Source: Leidyana gryllorum EB-2025a (Eukaryota > Apicomplexa). Taken from it: DNA of 64,000 nucleotides. The position numbers and the translations under genes were made by a program. Under the pieces are notes generated by a model, which was given only the letters and a program-made list of their open reading frames with translations, was not told the DNA's origin and did not search any database. Each line of letters opens with the position of its first letter. The first letter of the stretch is position 1. Below, piece after piece: positions 11,060 to 23,700 of the stretch. Location of the stretch: the NCBI GenBank assembly GCA_048772705.1, contig JBLWGC010000104.1, forward strand, positions 682,001-746,000, written 5' to 3'.

Positions 11060-12649
11060 ATGACCCTAAGGGTTCCACGTTCGAGTCGTGTCCCTCGGGG
11101 GGTGGACGCAGCACTGTATGTCTTGTTGGGGTTCAAGTATGACTTCCACGGGCCCGTGGATATGCGAGAGCTGTCGTTGCACCAGACTCCTTCCCCCGCC
11201 AAGTACCCTCCTGCGCCCCATGGAGCTAACTACCCCAATGTACCCCAACCATGGGTTCAGCAGCTCATTGCGGACAAGACGCACAAGCCCAAGTGGCAAT
11301 TGGTGAGCAAGAAGTTGGTCAAAAAGCTCGACAAGGCTTTCGGAGACATCGATGTTGCCAAACACGAAAGACAGGATGTGCATCGATTAAGAGCTGTTAC
11401 CAGGCGATCGACATTGATTTTGGGTTCATTAGTCAAGTTACTGAATGAAGTTTACCGAAAGAGTGCTTCTTGGCTACTCGCGGAATCAGAGGCGACTCTC
11501 GTCCACAAGGCGATGATGACTTCAATTGCAAAATATATCGACCCGAGTACAAGTGATGGGATAATGCGCTACTGTTACTCCCCATCGGCCGCTCAGGTCC
11601 CACTGGATCTACGGACGACGCTCGGAGAGTTTGTTCAAAAGTTGCGAGAGGGCTCCACCACTGCGGGGACTCATATACCCAACCAAACATTCGTTGATAG
11701 CTTTAATCTCTTTCGAAGTGCTAAAGAAACTATGGGTTCTCTTGGGGTCAGTCCTTGGTACAACCCGCCTACCTTCGGAAAGCCGTCCACCAATCCCTAC
11801 GGGTCCCGAGTTGAATCGACTGCGGACGCTGTGCAAATAGTTAGGGATATGCGAAAAGTTGCCCGAGAGAAGGTGTCATCAGCCAAAGACTCCAAGGCCC
11901 GCTCCAAGTACATTATTTCCAAAGCTTTTTCCAGCTCAGCGATCAAAAAGCTCGTCAAGGCAACGGCGACCGCGGAGGAAGTTAAGGTGACAGCTGCCTC
12001 CGATATGTTGTCCTCAATCACCGCTCTTCGCGGAGTCTGGAACGCCATCGCCGAGATCAAACCGGAAGATGCGGCATGGAAGGGTGTACCAGCCAACGTC
12101 GTGAGATTTTACAAATCACTGATTCTCACTAACCTCGGGATCCGTTTGTACGAGATTAACCCCTCGACAGCTCTATCGGAGTTCACGACGCTCGCAGGAG
12201 GGCACGCAAACCAACTCAACCCATACTACCGACCACTTGGCAAGCATACTCAAAAGTCATACGACTTCTTGAGGTGCTTCTTAACTGCCAAACATTTCAA
12301 GTCGGTGGCACGCACATTCTACCGCGTTCAGTTGAAAACTGCTGCCTCCAATTTGCAGCCGCTGACACCCAGCCAGATAGGATGGCGATGGAGCTTAGAT
12401 CCCTCAGAGCGTCACTTTTTACTCGAGAAACCCGATGGAGGATTGGCCTGGATGCAGCCGTCGCAGAAGGACCACGGTGTGACATATGATGACGTTGACT
12501 ATCCGGTCTCCTTCGCTTCCTGGAAGGGTAAGGATTTACAGGATGCAGCCAATGAAAGCGAATGGGGCGATGATGCCACCCTTAATTCAAGAACCAGTGA
12601 AGAAGACTCCAGTCATTACTCGTCAGATCCTAATGGATGGGGGCGATGA
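11060..12649 (+). CDS. Uncharacterised 529-residue protein
   Basis: Not recognised. One open exon starts at the ATG at 11060; a second ATG at 11162 is possible. The protein is mixed alpha-helical and basic in its first half (KKLVKKLDKAF, RLRAVTRRSTLILGSLVKLL), with balanced composition rather than low complexity, so it is probably a folded protein. The last 60 residues are acidic and Ser-rich. There is no signal peptide, clear membrane segment, zinc site or nucleotide-binding motif. It is tandem with the orphan at 9673 and converges with the GRAM-domain gene. Confidence 0.65.
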   Translation: MTLRVPRSSRVPRGVDAALYVLLGFKYDFHGPVDMRELSLHQTPSPAKYPPAPHGANYPNVPQPWVQQLIADKTHKPKWQLVSKKLVKKLDKAFGDIDVAKHERQDVHRLRAVTRRSTLILGSLVKLLNEVYRKSASWLLAESEATLVHKAMMTSIAKYIDPSTSDGIMRYCYSPSAAQVPLDLRTTLGEFVQKLREGSTTAGTHIPNQTFVDSFNLFRSAKETMGSLGVSPWYNPPTFGKPSTNPYGSRVESTADAVQIVRDMRKVAREKVSSAKDSKARSKYIISKAFSSSAIKKLVKATATAEEVKVTAASDMLSSITALRGVWNAIAEIKPEDAAWKGVPANVVRFYKSLILTNLGIRLYEINPSTALSEFTTLAGGHANQLNPYYRPLGKHTQKSYDFLRCFLTAKHFKSVARTFYRVQLKTAASNLQPLTPSQIGWRWSLDPSERHFLLEKPDGGLAWMQPSQKDHGVTYDDVDYPVSFASWKGKDLQDAANESEWGDDATLNSRTSEEDSSHYSSDPNGWGR

Positions 12650-13211
12650 GGAAACACAGGAGCCGCACTGTTGACTAAGTGGATTATTACAGTGATGTTG
12701 CACTGCACCTAACACGGTTAGAAAGAGAGATACGGTAGTGCCGATAGTAACCAGCAAACAACAGCACAAACAGAACGAGTCTTCGTATAAGGCAATTTAA
12801 ATTGTATATCCAATACACACTTAGACAACTAATGACACCACACTATTATATGATATCATATTCAATAGCCAATAGATATACGAGAATCTGAAATATCAGT
12901 ATCACACAGTCAATCGTAGGAGAGAGATTGTTTGTCAGGCTGTAAGCCCCAAGAAATTGCGATACGCAGAGCGCGTAACGACGGGAAGTGGTTCGTCAGT
13001 TTTCAATTTGGCAACTAGTCACTCGTCCGCTGAGCGTCATTGACATGACTAATGCCCCTGAGCAAGGATAGTTTTTTCAGGAAAGAAAGCACGGGGGTAT
13101 CTCAAAGTCCCAAGATCTCACACACCCCCCCTTCGGGCGCATTGGTCCTTCGGAGTCCCAAGATCTCACACACCCTTTTCCTCCCCACTCGGGAGGCGGG
13201 CTCTAAACCCT
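12650..13211. other. 562-bp gene-free region between convergent genes
   Basis: Serves as 3' flank for the genes on both sides. The left part is AT-rich with no ORF of note. The right part holds a duplicated 22-bp unit, listed separately. No tRNA-like cloverleaf or conserved coding frame was seen. Confidence 0.5.
13106..13175. repeat. Two copies of a 22-bp direct repeat, 48 bp apart
   Basis: The unit runs from AGTCCCAAG through ATCTCACACACCC at 13106-13127 and recurs identically at 13154-13175. The spacer is GC-rich and includes CCTTCGGG-like sequence. With only two copies downstream of the convergent genes, it looks like a local duplication in the 3' flank. Confidence 0.75.
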
Positions 13212-14696
13212 CTATTCAGCTTTGGGAGGAGCTCTACCTTCGAATGTGTCTACAGCATCTGCTATCCGCTCGCTAGTCGGATGCCTGGGACCGGTCGGTG
13301 GAGCGGTCAGAGGAGCATCTGCAGCCCTAGGCTGTTCTTGTACTGGACCCGCATATGGCTGCATTTGTGGCTGATGGTATCCGGGCGATGGTTGCGGGGG
13401 TGGGTACTGAGTCTGCGGATATGGCGGAGGTTGCTGATATCCGTAAGGAGGCGCCTGTTGATAACCTTGGGGAGGGGGGTGCTGATAGCCTTGTGGGGGC
13501 GGCTGCTGATATCCTTGGGGAGGCGCCTGTTGATATCCCTGGGGAGGGGGCTGTTGATAGCCTTGCGGGGGGGGCTGGTGATAGCCGTGCGGGTATTGGT
13601 AACCTTGCTGAGGAGAGGGGGGAGGTTGGTATGCAGGCTGCTGTGGCGGGTAACCCTGCGGCGGGTAGCCCGGAGATGGTGGAGGATAGCCAGCGTTGTA
13701 AGTGGGCGGCGGATAGGGAGAAGGGTACGGTTGGCCAGCAGCGGGATAGGCTGCATATCCTGGATCAGGATACTGGGGTGGTATGTGTCCCCCCGGAGGA
13801 GGCTGTTGGGAGGGGTACGCAGGGGGCGGAGCCGGGCTCGCAGTACCACTCGGCGGCGGTGGTTGCCACGGGGCAGCCACCCAACCAGCATCTCCATTGT
13901 ATTGATATTGCTGCTCGGGGACTGGTTGCTGGACAAAGATGATGGATGGATCAGTAGGATCAACGAAAGCGGCAGCACCGCCCCCAATCAGCCGGTCAGC
14001 CTCCGCTTCGGCTGCCTCGTCGCTCCTTTTCGCCGCCAGATGCAGCTTGTAAAATACCTTCACGAACTGAGAACACCCGCCTGCAGACACATCCAGGAAG
14101 ACTCTAGAATCATGTCGCCTCACCTTCTTTGAAGGTGAAGGTCCAAGTTGCTGCCGTGCCGAAATCGTTCGCAGCGTTCTTGGCCTGGATGACAAGTATT
14201 TCCACCCTAGTCCAAGGCGGTAAAACTCACAGGAGGCGACACTCCTTCAAGATAGTTGGCTCCGAAGGTAGGCTGCACGAACCCGGGCGGCTGACCTGAT
14301 TTCTCGCCGCTGTACATTTGTCCCTGTATATAGGTCGGGAGTGAACAGTAGCACTCTGCCTTTCGTACCAATGGGAATTCAGCTGATGACCATCCTTTAT
14401 GTGACGTGAGCTTCCCTTCCTTCAGAAACACACATCGCTTCGTGGTGAGAAACAAGAAGCCTTTGCCTGAATACTTTCTGCGGCACGTCTGGATGCTGAA
14501 GTGTCATACCAGGGCACTCACTTGCCAGCCAATTTCATGTCCAAGGCAATCCCCTTCCGTTTCAACACCAGTTTCTCAGGCGCATATGTCAGCGGTACGA
14601 GGTCCAGTTCTGGTTGATGTTGTGTTTCATGCCATCATTTGAGTGCTTCACAGTACCATTTGCAGATGTCCTTGCCAGTACTGGATTGAAGGCCAT
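13212..14696 (-). CDS. GRAM-domain WBP2-like protein with PPQGY-repeat tail
   Basis: Similar to WW-domain-binding protein 2, a GRAM/PH-like adaptor. Five exons fit: 14657-14696, 14522-14609, 14231-14477, 14124-14184 and 13212-14080, with introns of 47, 44, 46 and 43 nt; 434 residues. The N-terminus MAFNPVLARTS, then LFLTTKRCVFL, FVQPTFGANYLEGV and WTFTFKEGG, match the WBP2 GRAM fold in order. The C-terminal two thirds is tandem PPPQGYQQ-type repeats with PPAY, PPTY and PPPY motifs, the known ligands of WW domains. The tail is much longer than in animal WBP2. A WW partner such as a NEDD4-type ligase is inferred from the family. Its start codon is 79 bp from that of the CDPK. Confidence 0.85.
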
Positions 14697-14775
14697 TCCA
14701 AATTCTCGATGATGATTTTTGGCATCTGAGTTGTGGGTGGTGAATGCCCCTACTTTGTCAAAGAGGAAACAGTCA

Positions 14776-17618
14776 ATGACCTATCTACAGCAAAGTACTG
14801 GAGAGGGGCGTTCTGCTCCATCGGTCCCCAAGATCAGCGGGCAGCCTGTTGGCACGACAGTTCAAGGCTTGTTGCAAACCTTGGCTCCTAACAAAGTCCC
14901 CAACGGAACCATTGCGGAGAATGTGTGTTCAAGCACACACAGCTTATGCGCGATGGATTTACGCACCGTTCAGTCAGCTGCTGAGTGCAGGCCATCCGAG
15001 CGAGGTCCAATACCCCCCGCTGACCACCATTGTAGCGTTGGGGATTTGCTGATGCGGCGGAAGTACAGCCGACGACTACGAGTTTCCAAAGACGAATATT
15101 TGACCAACTTCCGCTCACCCATCCATGCCGCTTACATTATCAAGGCTAAGATTGGGAGCGGAAGCTGGGGCGCGGTCCATCTGGCAGTGGAACGATCATC
15201 TGGTTATCTGCGAGCTATAAAGAAGATTCCGAAGAAGCCTTCTTTGGATCTAAAACGCTTCCGACAAGAAATGACTATCCTCAAAGGATTTGACCACCCA
15301 CGAATCATCCATCTCTATGAAACCTATGAAGACTTTGCTCATTTGTATATGGTCATGGAATACTGTCGTGGGGGTGAATTGTTCGACCGAATGGTCGAAG
15401 AAGGTCCCATGCCAGAAGCTATTGCTGCATACCTAATGAAACAAGTACTTTCCTCACTTGCATACTGCCATGCGAAGGGAATCGTTCATCGGGACCTCAA
15501 ACCTGAGAATTTCCTCTTCATGGAGAAGGATATCAGGTCGCCACTGAAACTGGTCGATTTTGGGCTCGCCAAGCGAGTGGAGCCAGACACCATTGTAAGT
15601 TTTCGTGATGCGCTACCTACCCATCGCCCTCTCCAAAGATGACTTCTGCTGTCGGTACTGTGTATTATTTGGCTCCTGAGCTACTAACTGGGCGATACAA
15701 CTACAAAGTGGACTCCTGGAGCGCTGGAACAGTTATGTATACCATTCTGTATGGCACGCCTCCGTTTCAGGCAGAGACGGAAACTGGAGTTTTACGAGCG
15801 GTGAGCCGTATGTTCCAGCTCGTTTTATATTGTGCGATGTCAGATCCGCGATGGAAACATCGATTACGGGAAGCGTCCGGTTTCCAATGCAGCAAAAGAC
15901 CTGCTTCGAGGTCTATGCTGCCGAGACCCACAGCGACGGTTGACTCCGTCGGAAGCCCTAAAACACCCTTGGTTCAAATCTCAATGGCCAAGTCCAATAT
16001 TACATCTATCTACACTCATCAGTATGGCAACGAGATCATATCCAAATTTAGCCGCCTCTAATGACGAAACCATCGCGAGTCCGGGCGCAACCACCTGTGC
16101 CAGTATGCCTGTTCTCCCCCCTACCGGTTCTTCCTTCGATGAATATTGTTGCGACTTCGCGGAGCTGTCGCACATTCACGCCAAAAAATGCCCCAAAGCG
16201 ACAAATCGCACGCTCTCCCCTCCTATGAATACTCGATATTGCGGTTCCCCAAGTCGTCAAGATCTAGAAGATCTGGAACCGTGCTTGAGTACAGCCATGT
16301 CCCACTTACGAAAGCTCGGCTTGCAGCATCCAGAAGAGACTGCACAACTGGCCGAACGTCTCATGGCAAAATGGCGGCATTACGCTACTCTCAGCCCTCT
16401 CAAAAGAGCGGTCCTATCGCTTTGTGCTCAACAAGTCGAGCATGCGCGCGAGCTCGCGTACATTCGCTCAATATTCGACCTCTTCGACACTGATGGGGAT
16501 GGTGTCTTATCATTTGATGAGATCATTGCTGCATTGACACGATTGCGGTCGTCCAATGATTATGCTGGAAGGGATGACGGTTCGTCGTCTTCATCCTGCA
16601 TCATAGATCCCCAGCTAACTGCTGAAATTACAGAACTTGCGTCTTACGTGGATTTGGATGGAAATGGCTTAGTTGAATACTCAGAATTCGCTGCAGCATG
16701 CTTGGATCCAAGCACATATCAACAACCTGCCGCCGGGAGAGCTATCTTTCGTCTGCTGGATCGTGATGGAGACGGCAGAATAGGTCCCGGGGAATTGAAG
16801 GCTGCACTTGGCTGGAACAAGTACGGACCCCCTCTTCAGCTCACTGGAAACGGGCTTACGACGACGGATTATATTTTCCATTCGCCACCACCGTCTAATA
16901 CGCTTCGCTGCACGGGAGGGAGCCTGAAAGAGACTCCAGAGTCACCACGTTGGCATCCTGCGGAGACTGTGCGGAATCAGGAATCGGTCAAACCCACGCC
17001 GGCCAAAGAGAGTTCCTCCACGGCTGATGGTATGGGATTGGCGAGTACCGCCACATCTGACCATGACTTTGTCAAGCACCTTTTCGAGGAAGCCGATTTA
17101 GATAACGACGGTTTCATTGGGTTCGAGGTGAGTAATAAGGTTGTGTGCTCCATGCTGGCATGAGCAAAAGTGTTCCGCTCAACATGTCATTCGATGCTGT
17201 GTGGTGTTCCAAATGACTGTGAGACCGATTGATTGTGTTTGTTCTCGATCTGCTCTGACACTTTCCATACTTGATGTTTCAACAGGATCTCGAGGCACTT
17301 CTGTGTGCGCCAGACATGAATGAGTGCTGCTGCCGTTTGTATGATGCGGCTGAGATGGCTCCACCTGCCTTCTATGAGGAAATCTATGGAGGAGCCTCCA
17401 AGGACCGATTTGACTTCGCTGCTATTACTCGGCGGCACAGCAGTCGTCTGAGTGTTGAGGACAAGGCGACTGCGAGCTTAACAAATTCGAGAACGCCTGC
17501 TTGGACGGGCGTGCAGCATCATGGGGGTGGTTTCACAGCGGAAGCAATGCAGGAATTACAACAGATGACGCTGGACGCCCAAAGGCGACAATTAGCGCGA
17601 GACCGGCATCTAGGGTAG
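14776..17618 (+). CDS. CDPK: Calcium-dependent protein kinase (CDPK)
   Basis: Ser/Thr kinase activated directly by Ca2+, a class found in alveolates and plants but absent from animals and fungi. Exons 14776-15594, 15639-15800, 15844-17127 and 17286-17618 give 865 residues. The kinase domain spans about 122-370, with [18 protein letters not shown] and APE. EF-hand loops are [12 protein letters not shown] (near 540), [12 protein letters not shown] (near 593), [12 protein letters not shown] (near 630) and [12 protein letters not shown] (near 745, completed across the last 158-nt intron). Unusual points are a long Ser/Pro-rich stretch between kinase and EF1, and about 100 extra residues between EF3 and EF4. 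The chosen start lacks the MGxxxS myristoylation signal common in CDPKs, though an unseen upstream exon is possible. Confidence 0.92.
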
Positions 17619-17746
17619 CAGTACCTTTCTTTGGATGAGAGTTATGCATATATATATACATAAGAAAAGGAGTGTATGGAACACAGAAATGTTGAGGGAA
17701 CCTCCTTCACAGTAGGATGCATTGAAGATAAAAATTCCTTGTAACA

Positions 17747-20700
17747 ATGCTGGAGGAGGAGAGGCTTTGCCGGGTAAGAGGAGCGAGCAGAGACGTGTAA
17801 ACATGTGATATGGAGTACAGATATGCCGACAGACTGAGAGCGAGGGGATTCTATATAACCCATGCAGGTGTACAGGTTCTATCAAATATGTGCATCAGGA
17901 ATGTCTACAGTGAGCTAACCATTGAATTGTGGTTCTGTATCTTGCCATATATCTGTATGATAGTCGGTGGCTTGACCATAAGCAAATTGAGCGTTGTGAG
18001 CTATGCGGTGCTTCCTTCAAGTATAGAACGGTATTTGTTGAGGGCGCGCCTTCACGGTTACCCGTCAAGGACTACTTCCCGGGTAAGTGCGTGTGCGACT
18101 TGCGGTCGCTTGTGGTGAACCCTCTACGAGCCGTTGGTGATCTCCATGCTGAATGCGTGCATGAGTGTCTAAACTGACGCAACTGTTGTTCATCCTCAGC
18201 TGTTTGGGATTATTACCGGAGCGGCCGGGCACGAGCTCCACGACTGCTGTTTGTGATGACATTGTGGTTGGTGGCATTGCCATTGGCAGTGTTGGCGGCG
18301 AGTCGGTTCCTCCTCTATGGTCCATACAGTCCTCGGCCGCTAATTGATAGTTTTGGTGAAGTGCCTAGAACGCTGTTGACGGGCATATTGTTGGCTCTGG
18401 GGGGGATTGGAGTTTTGGCGATGGAATCGTTCGTGGACTCGGCGATCTCCGACTTTGTTCGCTTCTTCACATGGTGGAGACGTCGGACAGCGATAACGAA
18501 TTCGGCGCGTGGAACACGAAGTCTGGAGAGGTCCCCGCCCCCCACTGAGGAGGGACGAGGATATGCTCGCAACCCGGTTGCGAGTAACGCTCCCCCTGGC
18601 CAAGTCCAGACGAATAGCCCTGCAGAACAGGGTCAATCGCCTGCGTCTCAGGAGGCTTCCTCCAGTGCGCGTTTTTCTCCAATGCGAGACCGGTTACAGG
18701 GGACTCGGAGACCATCGGCGGAAGCGAGCCACTTACAATTGATCAATGACCCAATCTATGTGGGGAGAATCGCGGCCGTCCCAAAGCTGCGTGGAGAAGA
18801 ACATTGGGGGATTCTGCCAGACGTTTTGTTGGAGGAGCGCTTGGCAACACTGGAAAGCTGGCAGGCGACGCCGTCACGGGAACGTCGACACTCGAGGCCA
18901 TTCGAGGTGCCTCCGGACGCAATACACAGCTCCCGTGGTCTGAGCTGGCCGCCAAAGATATTAGGCCGTCGGGGGAGGTGGGAGAGCCCTTACGATGGTG
19001 TGCCAATACAGAGGGCGGTGGCCAGCCGAGAAGGGCACTTGGCATCAGCTGTAGAAGAGTATGATCAAGTTGGAGTGCTAGCACTTCCTCGTGTTGGACG
19101 GTCACTCTCGGCTCCACCAGAAGCTTATTTCGAGGATGTTGAAGTCTCAGGATCTCTTGAGCAAGTTGGTGGGCCTACCGGTTCCGTAAACGAGGACAGC
19201 CAACAAGTATTGGTAACACCATTTGGAACCTACGTTACGGCGCTGTATGGGACTGCACGTCCCGCTGGTGCCGCAGACAACTCGGCGGAGGCCACAGCTG
19301 CTGCTGATGTGGGACATTTGGGCGAAAACTTGAGAGTCACTGTCGATGCTGCCAATCCCAACCCTCCTGAAATGGATGGAAGTCTTGGAGGAGCCGAAGC
19401 TGAAGATGCCGCAGTTGGAAATAGCCGAGAGGTCGAGTTCACACCACAAAGCCCTCGCAGTGCACAGGTAGGGGCTGAACCACTTGCTGTTCGTGACGTA
19501 ACCGCGACTATGAACCGCGTGGAGGATTCTGAAGCGGCCGCAACTGTGAACCGCGTGGAGGATTCTGAAGCGGCCCCTTTGTTCCCCGGTGACCCGATCG
19601 GCGATGACGTCAGTAGTTCGATTGTCAACCAGACGGTGGAGGGGGCAGAACCACACAATGCGACGGAGGGCGAAGGTCGTACTCAAGGAGAGGTACCGGA
19701 TGGTGGAGTGGCTCTCGAAAGTGGTCGAGGTGGGTCAACTACAACACAAAATCCTACGCCCCAGGCATTGACTGAAGACGAGGAAGCCGAATTGTGGACA
19801 TGGGCTGGGTTGCGTGGGCCTCTCTATAAGACATTTGCGTGTGCGACAATGCTATGGGCAGCTTCCATCATTTTCATTGTGCTCATGGGCTTCCTGCTCC
19901 ATGGCAGCGGGAAAATGACCCTTCGAAGAGCGTTGGAGTACGAGTTGCGTCACCAAATGACCAATCACATGCCGGGGTTGATCGTTCCTGCGTTGCAGCA
20001 GGTGACTCGTGAATTGCCGCGTTACCCCTTACAAGGCGTCACCTGCGACAACTGGGGGCGACAGATGATGGATCAGCCTTTGGAAGAAGCTTTCAGCAAC
20101 ATCACCGGACTGCTGAGAACCTCAGAGGAACGAGGGTTTGAGAGTGGCTGTAATCTGGAATTGGCGGTTCGAGCCTATCGCGAGCCACTCTTCTATCTGG
20201 CCAGTGGCCGATCTCTTCGAGCCTGGTACCCCTTCGTGATGAATTTTGTTGTTGATCTCTTTAGCTGGCTGAGAGACATGTGGAAGCCCCGTAAGTTACC
20301 GGTGGTGGAAGTGTGGAAGTCGTCTGTGCGACTGGACCTCTCCAGCTTCTTGGACGAATGGTCGGGGATTATCGACGGGGCTTATGAGTCGGTGAAGAGC
20401 AATGGAGGCTCGCGGCGGATGCAACCGACTAAACTGTTCGAGACAGCATTTAGTCCAAGCTCTGTTCCAAGAAAGATCGCGAATGCAGCGGTGGGGAGTG
20501 TCCAGCAGCTGCCCTCAGTTGGATTCGAGCTGGCGGATGCGGTAACCATCAAAGCAGCAGATATGGTTGTGAGACTCTACGGACTTATATACTCGCTTCT
20601 TCAGCGACAGCAGGGTTTCTCGCGCGAGAACCGGCACAGCACTCGAATGTTGATCGAGATTTTCGCTCAGCTTCCGGACACCGGGCCGCCCGCACTCGAG

Positions 20701-23700
20701 TTGACCTCCCCCGCAGCAGACATGTATTGGAAGATGCCCAAAGAGACGATTCTGAGACCTTGGCGTCTTCCACTTCTCGAAACCGCCCCAGATCATGCTC
20801 CCTCAGCCACGATTTCGGGACAACGTATAGCTCTGCGTCCTGCAATTGATTCTCCAGTGTCGATTTTGGGTCAAAGCCATCTTGAGCTCAAGGTCCTCGG
20901 AATTGAATGTGGATTCCGCGTTCCATTCACCGTTCTGGGCCGCTTTGTTCTGGAACCTGACAACTCACCTCCTGCCGCCATTCTTGCAGCGCTTCAATCT
21001 TTGGACCGGAGCCAGGACACCACCTTCTTTCCGAAACGTTTTGGCACAAACGGCGGGGTTCCATCTTCACCTGGAGCCCGATTCGGGCCACTAAGGCTCA
21101 CATATGAGATTCGGCCGATTCTTCATCCTCTGCCTTTCAGTGGAGGGAAGAAGCGGTGGATTATACTCTGCTGGGTTCTGGGCCTGCGAAATTACATTCT
21201 CGGGATGTCGGCCTGTATGCAGGTGCTGATAACTGCTGGGATCGTGGCGTTCTTTGTCTGGCCCTCAAGTCTTCACACTGGTACCTTGTCAAGCTCTGAC
21301 GATCATTCTTGGATCCCCAGACGCATAAGGGGTGCTTTGCGAGTTTTGGTGGACTTGGCACATTTTGCGGTTTCCCTATTTGACATCGGCTATCGCTGGA
21401 CCCTCCGGTGGACATGCAAGGTACTTCTGCCTGTACTACTTGGCCGTTTCGTGATGCGCGTGGGCGCACACACGTTATGGCTGCAGATCCCTGCTGCAAT
21501 TTCGGCTTATCATCTTGATCGTAATTCCATCGTGATAGGGATCGCAAGCCACTTGATCGGGACGTTTATAACGTTCTTCATCGCCACCGCGTCCCTAAGA
21601 GTCTTGGAAGTACTCCAGGCTCGACATGCGGAAACCACCATACTGTACAACAAGTACACATTGGCTTACTTTGTGTTCAGCTATGCTGTCCTGAGCAGCC
21701 TGACTGATATTCCGGGAGTCGAGGGGTCAATCACGCCTGGCCGTGAAACAGCGGGTAATTCATCGACACTGCCTTCCGGTCGACACGCTGGCGATATCGT
21801 GCGGCTGTTACCAGCGGCGGGGGCGAGGGTTGAGGCTGCAGAACAAGACACTGCCGGACAAGGGAGCGGCAGAGAAGAAGATATGATACCGGCACCGGAC
21901 CGCGTTGTGGATGGGAGTGGATTGTCTTCAGAATTGCATCATCATCAACTGCGGATACTGAGTGCTGCCGCTCGAGCTGATTCAACGACACCATTTCTGC
22001 TCCATGAACAGCCGCTCGACGGGGCACCCAGTCTATTGGCGATGGCTCGCATAGTTCAAGCCTACTTTACGACTGCAACGTGGGCTGAGTTGTTTGAGTC
22101 ATTGCTATTCTACGGACTGTTATTGACCGCTATGGTAGCTCTGGCACTGTACATTAGCGCTCAGATGGTCAGTTTGATAACGCCCTGGCTGCTGCCTCTG
22201 CGTTTGTTCCCGACTGCGTTGACAGTGCAAGCAGCTCGAAGACCTTGGACGGCGATGCTTCTGGAGTTCTTCCTGTTTGTTGGGAATATGATAGGAGGTG
22301 TGGGTCCAACTAACGAGATGATTTCGACCTCGAGATGGATATATCGCGGTGTCATGATGTTGGGAGGGGTGGTTCTCTATGCCAAAACTTCTTTCACGTG
22401 GCAATCAGCTCCCAAGATGCGAAGCTTGACGTCGGTTGCGGTATGGACGCTGAAACTTGCCGGTTTTTCGAAGTGCCTGCGGTCGGCATATGTTCCGGCT
22501 CCAGCTAGCCTTGACGCTTCGAACACTGTCAGTGGGTCATCACAACAGTCAGCGGTTGCTGCATGGCGATCGTACTTGTCTCAATTATCGCGACTCCGAG
22601 TGCTTTCTTTCCTGTCTCCGAATCCTGTTAGGAACGACATAAGTTGGCTCCACACGGATTCTGCGGCGGCCCCTTGCGGACGAAACACGATGAGTTGTGA
22701 GACAGTTCATTGTCTGTTGAACGCTCGACCACACCACCACACTATTGCTAACTCGGATAGTTCGACAAGTCCAATGGGGGGCCGGCAGTCCGAGGCCGGC
22801 AGAACAACAATGTTTGTTCGGCGGTCGGCTCGATTGTTCGATATGCCTCGAGGATGGCACGTACATGAGATCGCTTTGGTGATCACTAGCGACATTGAGC
22901 GACTTTATATTGCTGAGGACCGTTTTTATGGGGTTGATTTCCGACGTAAGAATGGTAGAATCGGGGAGTACCGGCTTCAAAGAGTTCCAAGAAACGACTT
23001 TGTGATGGCCGGAGTGTTTGTTGCCTCTATCACGACCATCGATGAACATGGACTTGAGGACCCGTCCAGCACCAAAGCGGATGTGATGTTCCACGTCTAT
23101 ATGCCAAACTGCGAAGTTCCCAACACTGACCCCAACAACATCCGGTTCGCAGGCAGTCGAGTGTTTGTTGTCAGTCAGGACGTCACTCGTTGTCGCGATC
23201 TGGTGTTCCGCCCGACGAGGACGCAGCGTCCAGTGGGTACTGCTGGCCCGTCTGGCAACACCACCAAACATTCCGTGACTTCATCCTCGAGAGGAACGTC
23301 CTCTGAGAGGTCCATTGATTCATCAGCGATCCCGGCGACTGCTTCGTCCACGGTGGAATCCCTTGCGAAACTTCCCGGAGACCCTCTGACATCAAACTTG
23401 AGTCGGATATCGCAAGCCCCGGCGAGATCGTATTGTCCGAGTCTGAGGGGTTTGGAGAGAGACAGTGGGGGACGGTCGTTCAGTCTGCCCTGCTGTGCCC
23501 GGGGATTCTTTATGACTGTAGACGAAGACGCCCAAACTGGTGCCTCCCACCACCACAACAACAGGGATTTGAGCTCACGGTTGCAGGGTCGAACAATTGG
23601 GACTGATGAGCCCCAATATACGTTCAGATATGTTGTCGCATCTGCACCTTCGTCCATTCAGGAGGCCACAACGAGCTGGTGGAGCGTTTTGGTTAATGGG

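Noticed and set aside
13106-13175. CRISPR-like repeat
   Set aside because: Only two copies, with a short spacer, in a spliced eukaryotic genome.
13281-14132. Plus-strand frame of about 280 codons across the WBP2-like tail, Arg/Leu-rich
   Set aside because: It is the mirror of the PPQGY repeats. The minus strand has the GRAM domain and phase-exact introns.
22585-23657. Minus-strand open frames of 160-230 codons under MARCHF6
   Set aside because: They have no conserved motif and lie opposite a frame that continues to the conserved C-terminal element.
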